Below are positions 21,912-31,410 of a stretch of DNA of 64,000 bases, in pieces. Under the pieces are notes generated by a model. The model saw only the letters and a list, made by a program, of their open reading frames with translations. It was not told where the DNA came from and searched no databases. This DNA is from Berberis thunbergii (Eukaryota > Streptophyta > Magnoliopsida > Ranunculales > Berberidaceae), in contig QNQO01000223.1 in the NCBI GenBank assembly GCA_003290165.1, forward strand, positions 372,001 to 436,000, given 5' to 3'. The position numbers and the translations under genes were made by a program. Each line of letters starts with the position of its first letter. Position 1 is the first letter of the stretch.

Positions 21912-22325
21912 ATGGTGAAGTTTCTGAAGCCGAAAAGGCTGCTATCATTCTGCAAGGGCGATACGTAGGTAGGAAAGCAGTGATCATGAAGAACTACGTC
22001 GATGGAACTCGTGACATAGCATACCATCATTGCTTGGTGGCTGGAATCTCAAAGTACCCAAAAAGGTGATTCGCAAGGACTCGGCCAAGAAGACTGCAAA
22101 GAAGTCATGTGTTAAGGTTTTCGTGAAGGTGGTGAACTACAATCACATCATGCCTACTCGCTACACTCTTGATGTAGATCTCAAGGATATCGCCACTACC
22201 GATGCTCTTCAGTCCAGGGACAAGAAGCTCGCTGTTGCCAAGGAGATCAAATCTAACTTTGAGGACCAGTTCAAGACCGGCAAGAATAGGTGGTTCTTCT
22301 CCAAGCTTAGGTTCGAACTTCCTCA
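21912..22325 (+). pseudogene. RPL27: Ribosomal protein eL27 (L27e) pseudogene
   Basis: ATG at 21912 begins MVKFLKPK. After a 1-bp loss near 21933-21936 the next frame gives [18 protein letters not shown] and [14 protein letters not shown] second 1-bp loss near 22058-22063 shifts to [32 protein letters not shown] and ending [15 protein letters not shown]. This is essentially the whole 135-residue plant eL27 of the 60S subunit. The normal stop after LRF is absent and the frame runs into ELPHF. The two frameshifts abolish function. It lies inside the CACTA element on its plus strand. Confidence 0.92.
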
Positions 22326-22389
22326 TTTTACTCTCTTTTTGAAAAAACCCCCAATCTTTCTTTTGGTTAATGAGAAACAATTTTGATCA

Positions 22390-23255
22390 ATTTGTAGTTG
22401 TTTTTCATTTGTGTTTTGAGATACCTTACCGTGGGATATAGTTCGGATGAAATGTCAGTGGTATCTTAGACGTTTATTATTGTGCAAAAAATAAAAACTA
22501 ATTTATTTTAACTTTCTAATTTATTTTCACTTCCTATTTTTTTTCTTTTTTTCACTTTCTATTTAGTTAACTTGATTATTTAACCTAGGATAGTGTTTAG
22601 AGGAAGATTTGAAGGAGGAAGAAGAAGTGACTATGGGTGGTCTCTCGCGCTCGTTCGATTCGTCCATCATCTTAGTTCTTCCATATCCCTCATGGTATGT
22701 CTAACTTTTGTATCTTTCTCATAAGCATGTTATCATGTATTTAGAAATAAACAAAATAGCATTGTCATTCAAAACCCAATGTATGCTGAAACCATCAACG
22801 TGTAAATCGATTTGAGTATCCGGGTTATGTTCTATCTGATGGTATTCTCTATTACCTGCATTGTCATTCAAATTATCATAATAGTATAGCTTGTTGTGAC
22901 GAAGATGATTTCAAACACCGTTTGTTTGATAGTTAAAATGTTTGGGGCGTCTTGTTCAGCCCAGTGGTGATGGTTGGTTAGACAAAATATAGTAGTGGTT
23001 ACCCTGTTTTCTTTGTTAGCTAGCTAATTCATTGACTGAACTGCCATACTTGGGTATAATTTCAACATAATTGGAAGTTTGGAGTAGTAAACTCTATCCT
23101 AGCTACGCCAATTGGATCAGTGGTTGAGGACTTGACTTGATGAACCACTCATATCTTACATTGCATGGAACTTTAGAAATACAGTTTTTTAAATGTTGCG
23201 TAATTTGACAAGATTACCATTTGTTCAAGGTTTAGGAGTCAAGGGAGAGAGAGAG
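22390..23255. other. Interior of CACTA element, no recognised gene
   Basis: AT-rich, intron-like. No motif recognised before the G-run and SINE. Confidence 0.5.
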
Positions 23256-23258
23256 GGA

Positions 23259-23278
23259 GGGGGGGGGGGGGGGGGGGG
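23259..23278. repeat. Homopolymer run of 20 G
   Basis: Uninterrupted G run preceded by (GA)n/GGA. On the minus strand it is a C run at the 3' end of the adjacent SINE-like sequence. Its exact length is likely to be unstable in sequencing. Confidence 0.85.
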
Positions 23279-23440
23279 TGTTTAATTGGGTCGTTGACCC
23301 TTTTTATTTATCCTTGCATGAAGGCTACATGGTCAACCAAACCAGGCCTGAAGGCTACAATCTTATCAACGGCGAGTCTCGAACCCGCGGCCTCTCACAA
23401 GGAGAGTGGATTCCCAACCAACTGAGCTACAATTAGTGGA
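23279..23440 (-). mobile_element. tRNA-derived SINE (short, minus strand)
   Basis: Reverse complement carries an A-box-like TAGCTCAGTTGG and a B-box GGTTCGAGACTC spaced as in tRNA genes, the RNA polymerase III promoter of SINEs. Its tail, GGGTCAACGACCCAATT, matches the tail of the plus-strand copy at 28.5 kb (GGTCAATGACCAAATTT). The body between head and tail is shorter than in that copy. Confidence 0.75.
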
Positions 23441-23699
23441 TGCCAATGTTTGTTGTTTAAATAAATGAACTGCAGTTGTTGAGTTCAAAGTTTACCACAT
23501 ATTGTTGTTATTCTAATGTGCATGCATATCATTGTTTATTCAAATATTATGCTCCATTTGTTAATTAAATGAGACAATAAACCATGCACCAAAGCATCGA
23601 GTTTCAAAGTTTTTGTTTTTGTTGTTGAAGTCACCCATTGTTTTCGTTTCTTTATAAATGAGTAGTTAAAGACTGGAAAAATCCACTGCATGACAGCCA

Positions 23700-24176
23700 A
23701 AGAAATCACCCATTGTTTCTGTTTCTTTATAAATGTGTGGTACCTCTAGGGACATTTTGTCACAATTGAAGGAGTGTGTACACGATCTTCATTCATTCCT
23801 CCGTAGATCAAGAGGAAGGGAGTTCGGTCAAGATAGTGAGGTTAATGCATACATGAGCTCTACAAAGTGGGTTATTTCTATGTGGCTCAAAGGCAATGTC
23901 AAATCATACTTATTGGTTTCTAGTTTCTAAACTGATCGATACATACAAAACATGTTGCATGTGAGGCTCAAGGGACAAATATTAGTGAAGTGGGGATGGT
24001 AAATATCACACTGAATGCCCTCATCTGTCACAAGCGTTGTGTGGATGTTAAAGACGCTCAGAAGCTGTTGGAGGTGCTGGAAATGAGCATTCATTGTATC
24101 GAGGATGGAGTAGAGTGTTTGTTCAGGTGTTTAATAAAAAACAAAGTTTTACTTCTCAACATTTTCAATCAGTAAT
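23700..24176 (+). pseudogene. DUF241 family protein fragment
   Basis: First segment (23733-23930) encodes GTSRDILSQLKECVHDLHSF and LRRSRGRE..EVNAYMSSTK. Second segment (24058-24176) encodes AQKLLEVLEMSIHCIEDGVE and CLFRCLIKNKVLLLNIFNQ ending in a stop. Plant DUF241 proteins (about 300 residues, function unclear) share STRDILSQMKE..ELESSLRRR in the middle and LE.SIEGLEEGLECLFRRLI..RVSLLNILS at the C-terminus. The N-terminus and part of the middle are missing and the segments are in different frames. Confidence 0.8.
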
Positions 24177-24179
24177 AAA

Positions 24180-25355
24180 TATTGACAATTATTGGGCACT
24201 TTCGTTCAATAAATATTTGAAGGAAATGCATATCAGATTTGCATACATTTTTTCTTGTTTAGATTATAGTGTTTAAGTTTCAACAGATTTTTGCTCAACT
24301 AATTTATATGTTCAGCCCCAAATAGAACCATAATCATACTTTGCATTTACTTAAGTTAGATTTTCAATTTTTGTAACTTCTTTTTTCATCATTTGTATTT
24401 TTTATTTTTTTTTTGCATATCCCTGAGATGAGAAATCTATATCTATATTGTGACATTTGACCTATTTGATATCTTGTTTGGGTTATTGACTGTTGGTGTG
24501 CATTATATGTTGTTGGCATCAACAAGTGGCACCGAGAGAAATGGAGGTTATTGGTGGTCGCAAGAAGTGGTAGTGCGAGTTCTATGTAGTTGGTATGTCA
24601 ATTACAATGTAATTACGGTGGATGCAATGCATCATACCACGACTTGAAAATATGTCAGTCTAGTTTCATCTTGATTAGAAATAGATCATGTGAAGGATTA
24701 TAGTTACTCATACTGAGAAGTTGCTAACACTCGTAGGAAATTTTCCATGAAAATGAAGCAGTGTCTAATTTTGAGATTATGCCAGTGTCCTTCAGTTGGA
24801 CATATATGGGTCTAAGATCTTTAGAGTTTAGAGTTGTGTTGTAGATCTTTTGTTTGGATTTCGAGTAATTTGGTGAATTAGGGCTAGCCCCTAGATTCTC
24901 AGGTTCTTATATGAGAAGTTTAGTTTTTCTTGGTGAATTAGGCTAGCCCCTAGGTTCTCAATTCTTTTTTGTTTGGTTTGGATTTCGGGTATTTTGTTGA
25001 ATTTGGTCCAGCACATAGCTATGTTTAGGGATTTTGTATATCTTCCCATTTAATTGTAATCTCTACTCCTCAATTCTTTATTTTTCTTGTCAACAAACTC
25101 ATTCTAACATCAATATTTTTTAATCTATTTGTCTTTATTTATTTATGTATATACGTTTCATGCAATGCATTAATTGTAGATTGTTTTACTCCAGCTATGG
25201 AGTTTTTTAGTAATGCATAAGTTGACATTTAAACTATCAGCCATCTCAGGGTTTGACATCTCTTTTAGCAACTAGTTCATAGCCATTCTCTGTTTTATTA
25301 TTAGTGGATGACCCTCCATAATTTTAGTTGGGAAATATTGTGGTAATAATTACAA
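24180..25355. other. Interior of CACTA element, no recognised gene
   Basis: Contains a short direct duplication around TTGGTGAATTAG(G)GCTAGCCCCTAG at about 24870 and 24932. The open run near 24450-24647 has no recognised motif. Confidence 0.5.
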
Positions 25356-25424
25356 ATGCTCTCAAATTATTATTGTTTGATTAGTAGGATTGAACTTATT
25401 AGTTGTTTTGTTTTGATTGAATTC

Positions 25425-25580
25425 AGATATTTTGAAATTGACAAAACTTGGATTTCCATGCCGAGGAATACACTTGAATATGCGGAAAGATTGAATCAAT
25501 TTCTGGATTTTGCATTTGCAAACAAGTCATCTGATAATAGATTCCACATCACGATCCATTTCACAACAAGATTCACTTGC
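25425..25580 (+). pseudogene. Transposase-associated domain relic of a CACTA transposase
   Basis: The frame reads IDKTWISMPRNTLEYAERLN followed by QFLDFAFANKSSDNRFH. This resembles the plant transposase-associated domain (DKSWM..PR...EY..GV..FLDFAF.N......CPC) found at the N-terminus of CACTA TNP2-type transposases. The CPC.KC zinc ligands expected next are lost (HITIHF). It fits the identity of the surrounding element and shows descent from an autonomous relative. Confidence 0.65.
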
Positions 25581-25639
25581 TAAGGTGTTAGGAAAAGAGC
25601 ATTCAAGCCGAATTTGAGCTTTGAGATTCGGTCCATGTA

Positions 25640-26110
25640 CTTCTCAAGTCTTTGGCAGCACCAATAGTAGGTTTATTGGGATGATGTCCTCACAACCAAC
25701 GCAAAAACAGTGATCCTCAATTTCAACAGAGATTTCACCAGCTAGAGTCACAGTTAGAGATAGAGACATTAAAGAGGCAGGGATTTGAGGAAACATTCAC
25801 ATACATTTTTCAGAAGTTGGATGAAAATGTGCATGTTGAATTTGCAAGCTTATTCACTACACCCGTATGTTTCTTTGCCTTTACATTATTTGAATATATA
25901 TATATATATATATATATTAGTTATCAGTGATATTGATTACTTACTAAATATAAATCAATTAATTATTGTAATTTGGTTCAAGTTTAGAGTAATATTGTTG
26001 ACTCATCATTTTCATGCACAAGACGAAGAAAGTGAGCAAGCTTCACCAACACCTACAATGCCCTCGTCATCTAGTCAAAATAATAATGAAGATCTTCATC
26101 GGTTCAACAC
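25640..26110 (+). pseudogene. Possible remains of second CACTA protein (En/Spm-type)
   Basis: Short open pieces such as a glutamine-rich part near 25720-25770, QGFEETFTYIFQKLDENVHV near 25770-25850 and ESEQASPTPTMPSSSS near 26025 resemble the low-complexity C-terminal parts of plant En/Spm accessory transposase proteins. An (AT)n run at 25896-25917 interrupts. Identification rests on context only. Confidence 0.3.
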
Positions 26111-26840
26111 TCCATAGCATTGTTTATTTATTTCTTTCAAAAACATGGTACAAGTGCTAACTTTAGTAAAGTTGACTTTAACTATCAAACTTCAAAAAAT
26201 TCCACTCATACTTGCTTTGATATTTTGTTAACTTTGATGACAATATATTTTTTTTGTTAAAGTTGATGTCAATATAGTTGAAGCGAAGTTTTCCTGAATG
26301 ATTTGGATATAAAGTTGTGGGTTGTTTACAGGTTGAAAAATGTGATTACAGGTTGTTTACATGTTTCTAATAGGCATAATAGAATTGTGATGATAATAAA
26401 AACAGGCATTAGCGGCGATTTTAAATGTCGCTAAAAGGATTAACTGGTAGAATTTAGTAGCGGTTATCAACCGCCAGAGGGTGCCACGAACTGTAGCGGC
26501 AGTTTAGAACCATCCCTAGCCGCCGAAAAAAATTGTCACAGAACACTATTACACGTCGTCCTTGCTCATATTTAACGACGGTTGGTAACCATTGCTAAAT
26601 AGTATTCAGCGACAGTTTTACCAACGGTTACTTACACCCGTCGCTACATAACATACAACAACAATTATGCCAGGGGTTGCTCAAAACCGTCACTGAATTC
26701 CATAGTGACGCCTTTATTAGCGATAGTTGGCCAACTGTCGTCGTATTATTTAGCGCCGGTTAAACCCGTCGCTAAATCCCTTTTACAACCGTCTGTATAG
26801 TACAGTTTTCTTGTAGTGGGTAGATTTCTATTCTTTAACT

Positions 26841-27049
26841 CATTCCTTCAACTGTCACACCTGTTGTGGTTCCTTCCCCTTAATCCTAGATATATAGATT
26901 GATTGGATGAGTTGGTGAGTTGGATTGGAAAGCAATGTAGAAACTGTATAGATGTTACCAATTAGGTTAATTTACTAGATTGGTTGACTCATTCCCCAAG
27001 CATCAAACACCAAGAGCAAACTAAAAAAGAGGGTTTACACAAAAACAAC
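26841..27049. other. Flank shared with 55.49-55.56 kb (segmental duplication)
   Basis: ACTAGATTGGTTGACT.(A/C)TTCCCCAAGCATCAA(A)CACCAAGA and GGTTTACAC recur at 55485-55560. This stretch lies downstream (minus-strand sense) of the small-protein gene copies and is read as the 3' flank of that duplicated locus. Confidence 0.65.
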
Positions 27050-27052
27050 TAA

Positions 27053-27225
27053 GGGTGGGTGTGTTTGGTAGCATGAAATCCTATGCCATGAAAATCCATG
27101 AGAAGACCCCTACATTTTAGGCTAAATTGATGTGTCACTCCACATCCACCATTTGATCTTGTGATCAATGATGGGAATGGAAGTCCCATGAACATGAGAA
27201 TCACACTCCTTGGTCTCCCAAGACA
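27053..27225. mobile_element. Half of a Tourist-like (PIF/Harbinger) MITE
   Basis: TAA at 27050-27052 precedes GGGTGGGTGTGTTTGG, and the following 160 bp match the left arm of the complete copy at 30781-40479. The opposite inverted-repeat end is missing. It provides an unoccupied version of the site where the CACTA at 31 kb inserted. Confidence 0.7.
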
Positions 27226-27235
27226 TGTTGTAAAA

Positions 27236-27370
27236 CTAAGCAAAAATGGTGATTTTAGTTATCTTGATTACATCCACGGACGTCGCTGGACAGACCGCCT
27301 GGGGGCTGGTAGGGCTGGCAGAGGTGGCATTCTATTTGTCGCTTCATTCCTGTGATGGAAAAAAAACATT
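27236..27370 (-). pseudogene. Small-protein gene family, exon B' (proline-rich)
   Basis: Minus-strand sequence after an ATCACAG acceptor encodes RMPPLPALPAPRRSVQRRPW, ending at GTGGATGTAATC, close to the donor GTAATC. It pairs with the exon at 27428-27556 and duplicates the pair at 27640-27760 and 27823-27987. The intron that follows is broken by the MITE half. Confidence 0.5.
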
Positions 27371-27427
27371 TTCTAGGTAAAATAATTAAAAGAGAGAGAA
27401 AAAAAAAAGTGAACGAAAGATAGCAAA

Positions 27428-27556
27428 TTAATTAAGACTATTTCCATGATTGTAGGTCTGATAGCTAGCTTTGGAACCTGATGAACAAGCACCAACCCCT
27501 TCAGATTTGGGTTTCGGCATCGGGAGTGGTGGTGGAGGCACAGTCATTGCCCTGCA
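27428..27556 (-). CDS. Small-protein gene family, second copy of C-terminal exon (unrecognised)
   Basis: After a CCTTGCAG acceptor (minus strand), an ATG at 27547 opens a 39-codon frame. It begins MTVPPPPLPMPKPKSEGVGA and ends KASYQTYNHGNSLN before TAA (27428-27430). The C-terminal 20 residues are nearly identical to those of the upstream copy (KASFQSYNHGNSLN), while the start is proline-rich. I do not recognise the family. No signal peptide or membrane segment is visible. The ATG may be internal to a longer spliced protein because an acceptor lies just upstream. Confidence 0.45.
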   Translation of the reverse strand, partial: CRAMTVPPPPLPMPKPKSEGVGACSSGSKASYQTYNHGNSLN

Positions 27557-27639
27557 AGGTACAAATAATTTCAAAGATCATCATAAATCATACAAATGTT
27601 ATAAAAACTAAGCAAAAATGGTTATTTAGTTATCTAGAT

Positions 27640-27760
27640 TACATCCACGGACATCGCTGGACAGGGTGCCTAGGGGCTGCTGGTCGCTGGACAGGGTGCC
27701 TAGTGGCTGCTGGTAGGGCTGGCGGAGGAGGCATATCTGTTTGACGCTTCATTCCTGTAA
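27640..27760 (-). pseudogene. Small-protein gene family, exon B with internal duplication
   Basis: An ATTACAG acceptor on the minus strand is followed by a frame with MPPPPALPAATRHPVQR. Inside it the stretch CTAGGCACCCTGTCCAGCGA occurs twice in tandem. The frame relation to its counterpart at 27.3 kb differs by one base. A GTAATC donor-like site ends it, as in the paralogue at 42.37 kb. Confidence 0.45.
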
Positions 27761-27822
27761 TGGAAGAACTTCATTTTCTAGGTAAAATAATTAACAGCGA
27801 GAAAAAAGTGACCGATAGCAAA

Positions 27823-27987
27823 TCAATTAAGACTATTTCCATGATTGTAGCTCTGAAAGCTAGCTTTGGCACCTGATGAACATGATTCAGGTTCAGGCTT
27901 ATTGGATTTCGCCATCATCGGCAGCATTGAGGCTGGAGGAGGAAGATCGTTCTCAACCTTGATTTCCTTTCCTCTCGAATTCTTCAT
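27823..27987 (-). CDS. 54-aa protein of an unrecognised plant gene family
   Basis: ATG at 27987 starts MKNSRGKEIKVENDLPPPAS, passes through MLPMMAKSNKPEPESCSSG and ends AKASFQSYNHGNSLN before TGA at 27823-27825. The start follows a short 5'-leader-like region, and the minus-strand neighbours 27.2-27.76 kb carry duplicated downstream exons. A broken paralogue at 50510-50636 keeps the same layout (MKVWKGKDKVEID, then SGSKPTFQNYNHGK), which supports a real coding past. The product is short, basic at its N-terminus, proline-rich in the middle and without a membrane segment. Function unknown; it could also be the first exon of a longer protein. Confidence 0.5.
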   Translation of the reverse strand: MKNSRGKEIKVENDLPPPASMLPMMAKSNKPEPESCSSGAKASFQSYNHGNSLN

Positions 27988-28169
27988 TTCTTCACTCTCT
28001 CAAAAACTCAACACAAGCACTACAACAAAAATGTGACAGAGACTGTTTTAGAGAGAGAGGGCACGAGAGAAAGATGAGCGTTTGTTAAAGAGAGCGTTTG
28101 TTTTATGTCCACGTTGTTAATATATTTGAACAAACTTCATTGGAAGGTTGCTTTGAATTACGATAATAC

Positions 28170-28565
28170 CCTCTAGTCTTTCCTTGTGAGAGGTTGCGGG
28201 TTCGAGACTCATTAATTAGAATTTTGTGAGTTTTTAGAATTTTGTGAGTTTTTGCCCGATTATTAAGAGCACATTTGCTCCGCCATTGATAAACTTTTGG
28301 GTATTGAATGCAGCTGCTTAGATGAACTAGACCAGAGCGAAGCGAAAGCGAACTTTCATGCAAGGTGAAGGCAATGGACCGAAGCGAAAGCAAGACTCTA
28401 TGCTAGATAGAGGCGACGAGGATATTAAGTGGCAACAATATTGTAGGCCTGATATTATAGCCTTCGGGCCTAGTTTGTTAACCCTATAGGGTCAGTCATG
28501 TAGCGTTCGGGCTGGATTAGTAAATAAATAAAAATGGTCAATGACCAAATTTAAAAAAAAAAAAA
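28170..28565 (+). mobile_element. tRNA-derived SINE with poly(A) tail
   Basis: B-box-like GGTTGCGGGTTCGAGACTC at about 28192-28210 and a 13-A tail at 28553-28565 after GGTCAATGACCAAATTT. The tail and head match the minus-strand SINE at 23.3-23.4 kb. The A box is not recognisable, so the 5' end is truncated or diverged. Confidence 0.65.
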
Positions 28566-28598
28566 TTCTATCAACCATTTGTTACAAATGCATTCTAA

Positions 28599-30171
28599 GG
28601 GGGGTGTATTGTATATGGATTCTTATGGAATTGATAAATAATTTGAAAAGTCCACGGACTCTTTAAATTATCCACAGACTCTTTAAATTGTCCACAGACT
28701 TCTGCTGATTTCTTAAATCCATAGACTTTTGCTACAGACTTTCTAGAGATTTATGAAAATCCACGGACTTTGTATGAACGACTTTTACAAATTTCTAATT
28801 ATTTGCAAGATAAAAAAGAAGTTGGTAAATGTGCCTGCAGTCCATCGTGCCATACAAACTCCTTACTTTTCCCCCAGCAACAATCCAATAGCAGAAATGG
28901 GCAATGGTGAGCCCTTGCATCTTGTGACAATCTCCTGCACAATGGGCTTCAAATCTGGCGCGACAGTGGAATGACATTGCGTGTTTTTCTTTGAACATAA
29001 TCATTGATTCCTTAAGAGTAGGCTCACTTTAATCTCTTCCTGAGTTCCCATGCCATTCCAATGCAAACTTTTTGATCACTTGAGGTCAATTTAAATTTGC
29101 AACCTACAAGTGCAGTTCCATGAGGAATACAATTCTAGCCAAATCCATCACATCATCCAACCTTTGGAACAATTTGTCTGATCTGATAAGTTGGGAACTT
29201 ACATGCTCAAGCTTCAGACCTAGTCTCTCACCAATCTTTTGTTGAATAATTAATTTTCAAATCCCGGTATTTTGGTACAATCACCATGATGATTGTTTTG
29301 AAGAGATTTGTTCCTTGGAGAAGATTGTTTATGTTGCTCACCAGGGTGGTTTTTCCAATTCTTCCTACTCCCATAAACCCCTAAAAATCTGATTTTCTCA
29401 TCATGTAACAATTCCATGACCTCATTTATAATCTTATCCCTGGAGATTAAGCCTTGACAACCCATTTTTGTTGCACTGGTATAACGCTTGGTGGAGGTGG
29501 ATTGTGGGCAATGTCACTGAAATTCCTGTTCCTTGGAGAAGATTGGCCTCAAGTGATGCCTACACTGTTCGTTTACATAGCCGAAAACGTGAACTTAGAT
29601 TTGGATACAATCCCTTGAGACATCTGTTGTTAGTCCTAGCTTTTAAGCGTGTGATGGTCAACTAAATGTCGACAGTATTTTTAAGCCATTCAGCCACTTC
29701 TTCATTGGCTTGTTTCGAGTCCTTCCATGCCTTGTCTACTCTATTTTGAATGTCATTTCTCTTTGCTTGCATAATCGAGAAAACAAGATGATGAGAACCA
29801 ACCTCTTCGCGGCTGGCACAAGGAAAAACGTTGGGAGACTTTTTTTCACTTTAAAATCTTTGATATGGAGGCTGGCAAACTATTGAACTTTGTTATTTAT
29901 ACCTAACACTACAAAGTCCATGAGAATCCATGATTTTCCAAATCTATAAATATGAATGATATTTTGAATACCCTAAAACTTTTGTGGACTTTCTGAAATC
30001 CATATTGAATACCCCTAGACTTTGTAGATTTCAGAAAGACTTTTTAAAATCCTGATTGAATACCCCTAGACTTTTGTGGACTTTTTAAAATCCAAATTGA
30101 ATACACTTGGATTTTCAGAATCCATGAAATTTATTAAATTGCCCACAAAATCCAGATACAATACACCCCCC
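28599..30171. mobile_element. PIF/Harbinger-type element carrying an NBS-LRR gene fragment
   Basis: Left end GGGGGGTGTATTGTATATGG (28599) and right end ATACAATACACCCCCC (to 30171) are inverted repeats, flanked by TAA at 28596-28598 and 30172-30174, the three-base duplication typical of PIF/Harbinger. Inside both ends are repeated GTCCACGGACT / CTTTTGTGGACTTTTTAAA motifs (28650-28790 and 29905-30130). The central ~0.9 kb is a minus-strand NBS-LRR fragment and no transposase is present. Confidence 0.85.
29030..29870 (-). pseudogene. NBS-LRR (CC-type) disease resistance gene fragment
   Basis: From right to left: a CC-domain end (frame pieces AWKDSKQANEEVAEWL and RCLKGLYPNLSSRFRLCK), then GLISRDKIINEVMELLHDEK (29405-29460) and FLGVYG. 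A frameshift then occurs inside the P-loop, which reads GRIGKTTLVSNINNLL in another frame. Further on, pieces resembling the kinase-2 region (RLDDVMDLARIVF) appear near 29130-29165. The order matches the NB-ARC domain of RPS2-like immune receptors. The LRR region is absent and several stops and shifts are present. It lies wholly within the Harbinger-type element. Confidence 0.8.
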
Positions 30172-30174
30172 TAA

Positions 30175-30777
30175 ATGCAAAACTGGTATAAATTGTTGGA
30201 CCTAAAGTCTTAGTTTATCTATATTAAAGTCAATATTATTTCAAAATAATAAAAACTCATTTAGTTACTGGGTGGAGAGTTGCGCGTGGTCAACATGGAC
30301 TTTGAATTTAGACTCAAAGTTGGACAAACTTGGGACCCAAACTCAAAGTTGATAATCATGGGATACAAATATAATTTAACTCATTACAAAATTTGATTTA
30401 GCGCATTAAATTACAATTCCCTCCCCAGTTTAGCAAGGTAGGAAACACTACCATGTGGGTTATATATATATATTTCAGATCTTAGATATACAAAAAATGG
30501 AAAATATGAAGCAAAGAGCTACACACAAGAATTACATGGTTCCCTTCATAGGGAGAGGTACAACATGGTCGTTCACTTCTTTACATTTACACTGCTCGCT
30601 ATTTTACCCTCCAAGCTTTTCTCAGATTCTTCACCATTTTCCCCCTTTTACAAACAATGTCTCTTCCCTTTTAGGAAACCTTATATCAACACTAACGCAC
30701 TACCTCACATGTAATGCAACACCATGTGAAGTATATGTGATTCAATTCCAGCAAAAAATGACAAATAAAAAACTATT
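30175..30777. other. No recognised gene
   Basis: An open run at 30455-30844 has no recognised domain and reads into the MITE. A short AT tract lies at 30461-30472. Confidence 0.5.
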
Positions 30778-31387
30778 TAAGAGTGTGTTTGGTTGCATGA
30801 AATCATATGTTATGGAAATCCATGAGGAGGCTCCTGCATTTTAGGCTAAATTGATATATCACTCTACATCTTCCATTTGACCACCATTTGATTTTGTGAT
30901 CAATGATGGGAATGGAAATCCCATAACATGGAAATCTCACTCCTTGATCCCCCAAGGTATGTAGTGATTCTCATGTTCATGAGACTTCCATTCCCACTAT
31001 TGATCACAAAATCAAATGGTGGATCACTACACCAAAAATACCTATCAGCACGGTTTGGAACCGTGGGGGTAACCAATTGTCACGGCTTAGAGCCGTTGGC
31101 AGTAGAGACGTCGCTAAATCACCATTAACGGCTAAAAACCGTGGCAAAACATATTAGCAACGGTTTTATGCTCGAGGACGGTTGATGATTTAGCCACGGT
31201 TCTAAACCGTTGCAAAAATGGTAGCCACGGTTTTAAGCCATGGCCAGGACTAGCCACAACTTAAAATCGTGACAAGATATGGCCACGTTTCTAAGCCGTT
31301 GCAATAGTTTTAGCCACGGTTTTAAGCCGTGGCAAGTTATGACCACGGTTCTAAGCCGTTGCAATAGTTAGCCACGGTTTTAAGTCG

Positions 31388-31410
31388 TGCCACTTTTTTT
31401 TTTTTTTTTT
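31388..31410. repeat. Poly(T) tract
   Basis: Run of 22-23 T just inside the left subterminal repeats. It could be the reverse complement of a captured poly(A) tail at the downstream end of the minus-strand gene array. Confidence 0.6.

Larger units (their letters stand above)
21582..26818. mobile_element. CACTA (En/Spm-type) transposon carrying captured gene fragments
   Basis: Starts CACTACAAGAAAA and ends TTTTCTTGTAGTG, a 13-bp perfect terminal inverted repeat, with GGT on both sides (21579-21581 and 26819-26821). Subterminal motifs such as GACGGTT...AACCGTC and TAGCG.C.GTT occupy about 21600-21740 and 26400-26800. The interior holds an eL27 pseudogene, a DUF241 fragment, a SINE and a relic of a transposase-associated domain, but no full transposase. 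The intact counterpart LTR acts as an unoccupied site. Confidence 0.93.
19769..26840 (-). mobile_element. Non-autonomous LTR retrotransposon, interrupted by two CACTA insertions
   Basis: Two related LTR segments in direct orientation (19769-19901 and 21411-21581 plus 26822-26840) flank about 1.5 kb. On the minus strand the right LTR ends in TTTACA, followed directly by the primer-binding site TGGTATCAGAGC, and the interior ends in a GCGGGGGAG polypurine tract before TGTTAAAG of the left LTR. No gag or pol is present, so the element depends on another element's proteins. The left LTR lacks its distal ~40 bp where a CACTA end sits; the right LTR is split by the CACTA at 21582-26818. A second family member lies at 42464-50411. 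Confidence 0.85.
21411..26840 (-). repeat. 5' LTR split by a CACTA element
   Basis: The LTR parts 21411-21581 and 26822-26840 join across the CACTA element and its GGT duplication into a continuous sequence (ATAGGT + AGA-TTCTATTCTTTAAC) matching the uninterrupted 3' LTR. Confidence 0.85.

Noticed and set aside
23390..23440. Functional tRNA gene
   Set aside because: A- and B-box-like motifs are present, but no complete cloverleaf with acceptor stem is seen, and a SINE tail follows; a tRNA-derived SINE explains it better.
29468..29665. 65-codon plus-strand frame
   Set aside because: Antisense of the NBS-LRR fragment, whose conserved motifs read on the minus strand.
30455..30844. 129-codon plus-strand frame
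   Set aside because: It runs into the MITE at 30781 and shows no family resemblance.
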